Below are positions 42,224 through 43,966 of a stretch of 43,966 nt of DNA, one piece after another. The DNA comes from Pricia sp. (GTDB lineage: Bacteria > Bacteroidota > Bacteroidia > Flavobacteriales > Flavobacteriaceae). Under the pieces are notes generated by a model. That model was not told the DNA's origin. It ran no database searches and worked only from the letters and a program-made list of their open reading frames with translations. Position numbers and translations under genes: made by a program. Position 1 is the first letter of the stretch; each line of letters opens with the position of its first letter. The stretch lies in NCBI GenBank assembly GCA_024635875.1, contig JAGXIC010000112.1, positions 1-43,966 of the forward strand, in the 5' to 3' direction.

Positions 42224-43198
42224 TTACTGCCTACCGCTACTGCTAACTGAATTAGGTCTGAACATCAAATAAAATCCGATTAGTATAAATGGAATACTCA
42301 ACCATTGCCCCGTTGACAGAAGGCCCAAAGATTCTTCAAAACCGCCTTGGCTTTTCTTGACGAATTCTGCTAAGAAGCGGATGGTCCAGAGTAAAACCAA
42401 AAACAGGCCGAACAAGAAGCCCCGGTGGTTTTTTTTATCGGTTTTCCAATAGAGAAAATACAGGATAATAAAGACAAAAATATAGGCGACGCCTTCGTAC
42501 AGCTGCGCGGGATGGCGATAGGGAATATCCGCCAAATATTGAGAGAACTGCGGATTATTTTCCAGTGCATCATATGCGGCGTTTACCGTTTTTTCTTTAG
42601 TGATCGCCAATGCTTTTGCAGGGTGCATATCATCTGAATCACGGATGAACTTCACGGCAAAAGCAGAAGAAGCATCGGTGACCTTCCCGTTGATCTCGGA
42701 ATTGAAGAAATTCCCTAGGCGCACGCAAAAAGCACCTATGGCACAGGGAATCGTCATACGGTCGAACAACCAAAGCATTGAAAAGCCTTTATGCTTTCTC
42801 ACGTATAAATATACGCTGATCATGATGCCGATAATCGCTCCGTGGCTGGCCAGACCGGTAAAACCGGTAAACTCATAACCGTTAATAAATCCGAATAACG
42901 CGCCATCAGCACTTTCGCGGATCGGAAGTAGAATTTCCAGTAAATGGTTCTGGTAATAGGACCAATCGTAGAAAATGACATGGCCCAAGCGAGCACCAAG
43001 CATAGTACCAAGCACGGTATAAATGAAAAGGGAATCTAATTGCTCGACCGTCTTTTTCTCGTTGAGGAAAATTCGTTTCATGATAAACCAACCCAGCGCA
43101 AAAGCGATTATCCAAAGAAGGTTATAATATTTAATTTGTATGGGGCCAAGTGTAAAAAGCGTTTCGTTCGGATTCCAAATAATACCCAGGAAATACAT
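42224..43198 (-). CDS. lgt: Prolipoprotein diacylglyceryl transferase
   Basis: The 324-residue inner-membrane protein has about seven hydrophobic segments. Family motifs are present: LGARLGHVIFYDWSYY with the conserved His, GLASHGAIIGIMISVYLY, CVRLGNFFNSEINGK (the Arg-GN-N-E signature), and YRHPAQLYEGVAYIF. It transfers diacylglycerol from phosphatidylglycerol to the lipobox Cys of prolipoproteins, of which this window encodes several. The length is slightly above the usual 270-290 residues because of an insertion after the signature (about residues 180-220). Confidence 0.94.
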   Translation of the reverse strand: MYFLGIIWNPNETLFTLGPIQIKYYNLLWIIAFALGWFIMKRIFLNEKKTVEQLDSLFIYTVLGTMLGARLGHVIFYDWSYYQNHLLEILLPIRESADGALFGFINGYEFTGFTGLASHGAIIGIMISVYLYVRKHKGFSMLWLFDRMTIPCAIGAFCVRLGNFFNSEINGKVTDASSAFAVKFIRDSDDMHPAKALAITKEKTVNAAYDALENNPQFSQYLADIPYRHPAQLYEGVAYIFVFIILYFLYWKTDKKNHRGFLFGLFLVLLWTIRFLAEFVKKSQGGFEESLGLLSTGQWLSIPFILIGFYLMFRPNSVSSSGRQ

Positions 43199-43304
43199 AT
43201 GGTTCAGTTTTGAAGCGGCTAAGATAAGGAAATCGGTTTGGGTTTATAAAGTTTATCTTCAAATAGAAGTCTTATCTTCATCCTGATGTCGAAATCAATT
43301 AATT

Positions 43305-43718
43305 CTACAAATGCGACGGCTTTTTCCAGGTCCCACCATGATTGGATATTTCCATGATACAGAAAAATCCCGCTCCCATAAAATACAACAGTACATCTAA
43401 AAAATCGGCAGTATAGCGGGGGTTCACCTTGGGAAGATAATATTCGAAATAAACACTATAAAAAAGGGTAACCATAAAGACTAACGACCACGGCAGTCTT
43501 GCCTTATTGGATTTCAATTCGCGAACTACATATTTACAGACAAACAACACAATCGGCATACATAAAAAATCGTTTACATAGTTATTCGCCCAACTCGGTA
43601 AGATTAGGCCCCACTGCTGCATAACGTAGATAGCAATCGCAATGCAGAGGAAAATGGGAAAGTAAAATCTCCCCACCCATCTCCGACAAAGGATTGTCTT
43701 GTTGTTTTGAAGTATCAT
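43305..43718 (-). CDS. Small integral membrane protein of unknown function
   Basis: The 137-residue protein has about four hydrophobic segments (FPIFLCIAIAIYVMQQWGLI, DFLCMPIVLFVCKYVV, LPWSLVFMVTLFYSVYF, DFLDVLLYFMGAGFFCIM) and a conserved-looking loop FEYYLPKVNPRYTADFLD. I do not recognise the family with certainty; similar small membrane proteins in flavobacteria are loosely labelled magnesium-citrate transporter, which is not supported here. It starts 9 bases after the stop of the truncated membrane protein gene, so the two are co-transcribed, and precedes lgt by about 100 bp. Confidence 0.75.
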   Translation of the reverse strand: MILQNNKTILCRRWVGRFYFPIFLCIAIAIYVMQQWGLILPSWANNYVNDFLCMPIVLFVCKYVVRELKSNKARLPWSLVFMVTLFYSVYFEYYLPKVNPRYTADFLDVLLYFMGAGFFCIMEISNHGGTWKKPSHL

Positions 43719-43727
43719 AAAGGCTTT

Positions 43728-43966
43728 TCAAGCGGCTATATAACCGATTATGTAGGCGAAAAAGGCCCCTATCATAAATACGACCATCCATATGGAATAG
43801 AAAATCGTTGCAAGTACCCTAATAATTGGATTCTTATGTTTGCGCGCGTTTTCGAAAAATACCGTAATCGCATTCGGTTCCTTGTTTGCGGTTTCGGCCT
43901 GTTGTTCTTTAGCTTTTTCTTCCCTTTCCAGTTTCCGGCGGAGAATGGTGTTAATCAGTGCACCAC
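43728..43966 (-). CDS. Membrane protein, C-terminal part (partial, cut by window end)
   Basis: The minus strand is open from the window edge to a TGA at 43728-43730, giving 78 full residues. They contain a charged helical stretch (LRRKLEREEKAKEQQAETAN), a linker (NAITVFFENARKHKNPIIRV) and one C-terminal membrane segment (IFYSIWMVVFMIGAFFAYII). No start lies inside the window. The family is not recognised. The next gene follows after 9 bases. Confidence 0.7.
   Translation of the reverse strand, partial: GALINTILRRKLEREEKAKEQQAETANKEPNAITVFFENARKHKNPIIRVLATIFYSIWMVVFMIGAFFAYIIGYIAA

Overview
This window is chromosomal DNA from a member of the Bacteroidota, most likely a marine Flavobacteriaceae. 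The signs are a lineage-style SecD-SecF fusion, Bacteroidota -7 promoter boxes (TAnnTTTG), many lipoproteins with a short signal and a Cys lipobox, DUF2911, DUF192, NIPSNAP and SO2930-type diheme cytochrome proteins, a sulfatase, and two vanadium-haloperoxidase-like enzymes. The two ends are cut genes: the TypA/BipA C-terminus at the left and an unidentified membrane protein at the right. I saw no tRNA, rRNA, CRISPR array, transposase or integrase.

Layout. 1-3.7 kb: typA end, polyphosphate glucokinase, lipoprotein sulfatase, and a membrane-anchored Nudix protein. 3.7-4.0 kb: a short decayed coding remnant. 4.0-12.1 kb: a region centred on two vanadium-haloperoxidase/PAP2 enzymes, one with a beta-barrel partner, flanking a hybrid histidine kinase and a LytTR response regulator that converge and overlap at their 3' ends. 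12.1-17.6 kb: slipin, methyltransferase, NhaA, a small membrane protein, a double-domain universal stress protein, and ftsE. The block nhaA to usp lies between the intact ftsE 3' end and a diverged 78-bp second copy of that 3' end, which is the topology of an insertion at the ftsE 3' end.

17.6-25.9 kb: a non-coding stretch with a roughly 196-bp imperfect palindrome, then a 1007-residue TPR protein and an outer-membrane barrel protein that probably form a pair, then a calcium-repeat plus diheme cytochrome c lipoprotein and an OmpA-family protein. 25.9-30.6 kb: NIPSNAP protein, NYN/LOTUS-type putative RNA-binding nuclease, small secreted protein, YtcJ-like amidohydrolase lipoprotein, DUF2911 protein. 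30.8-39.6 kb: core genes asnB, gyrB, mdh and secDF with clear intrinsic terminators and -7 boxes. 39.7-44 kb (minus strand): ModF-like double ABC ATPase, GNAT acetyltransferase, DUF192 lipoprotein, lgt, and small membrane proteins.

Most of the window is ordinary core genome. The parts most worth a second look are the ftsE-flanked nhaA/usp block, the haloperoxidase/two-component neighbourhood, the long palindrome before the TPR/barrel pair, the Nudix fusion, and the calcium-repeat diheme cytochrome.
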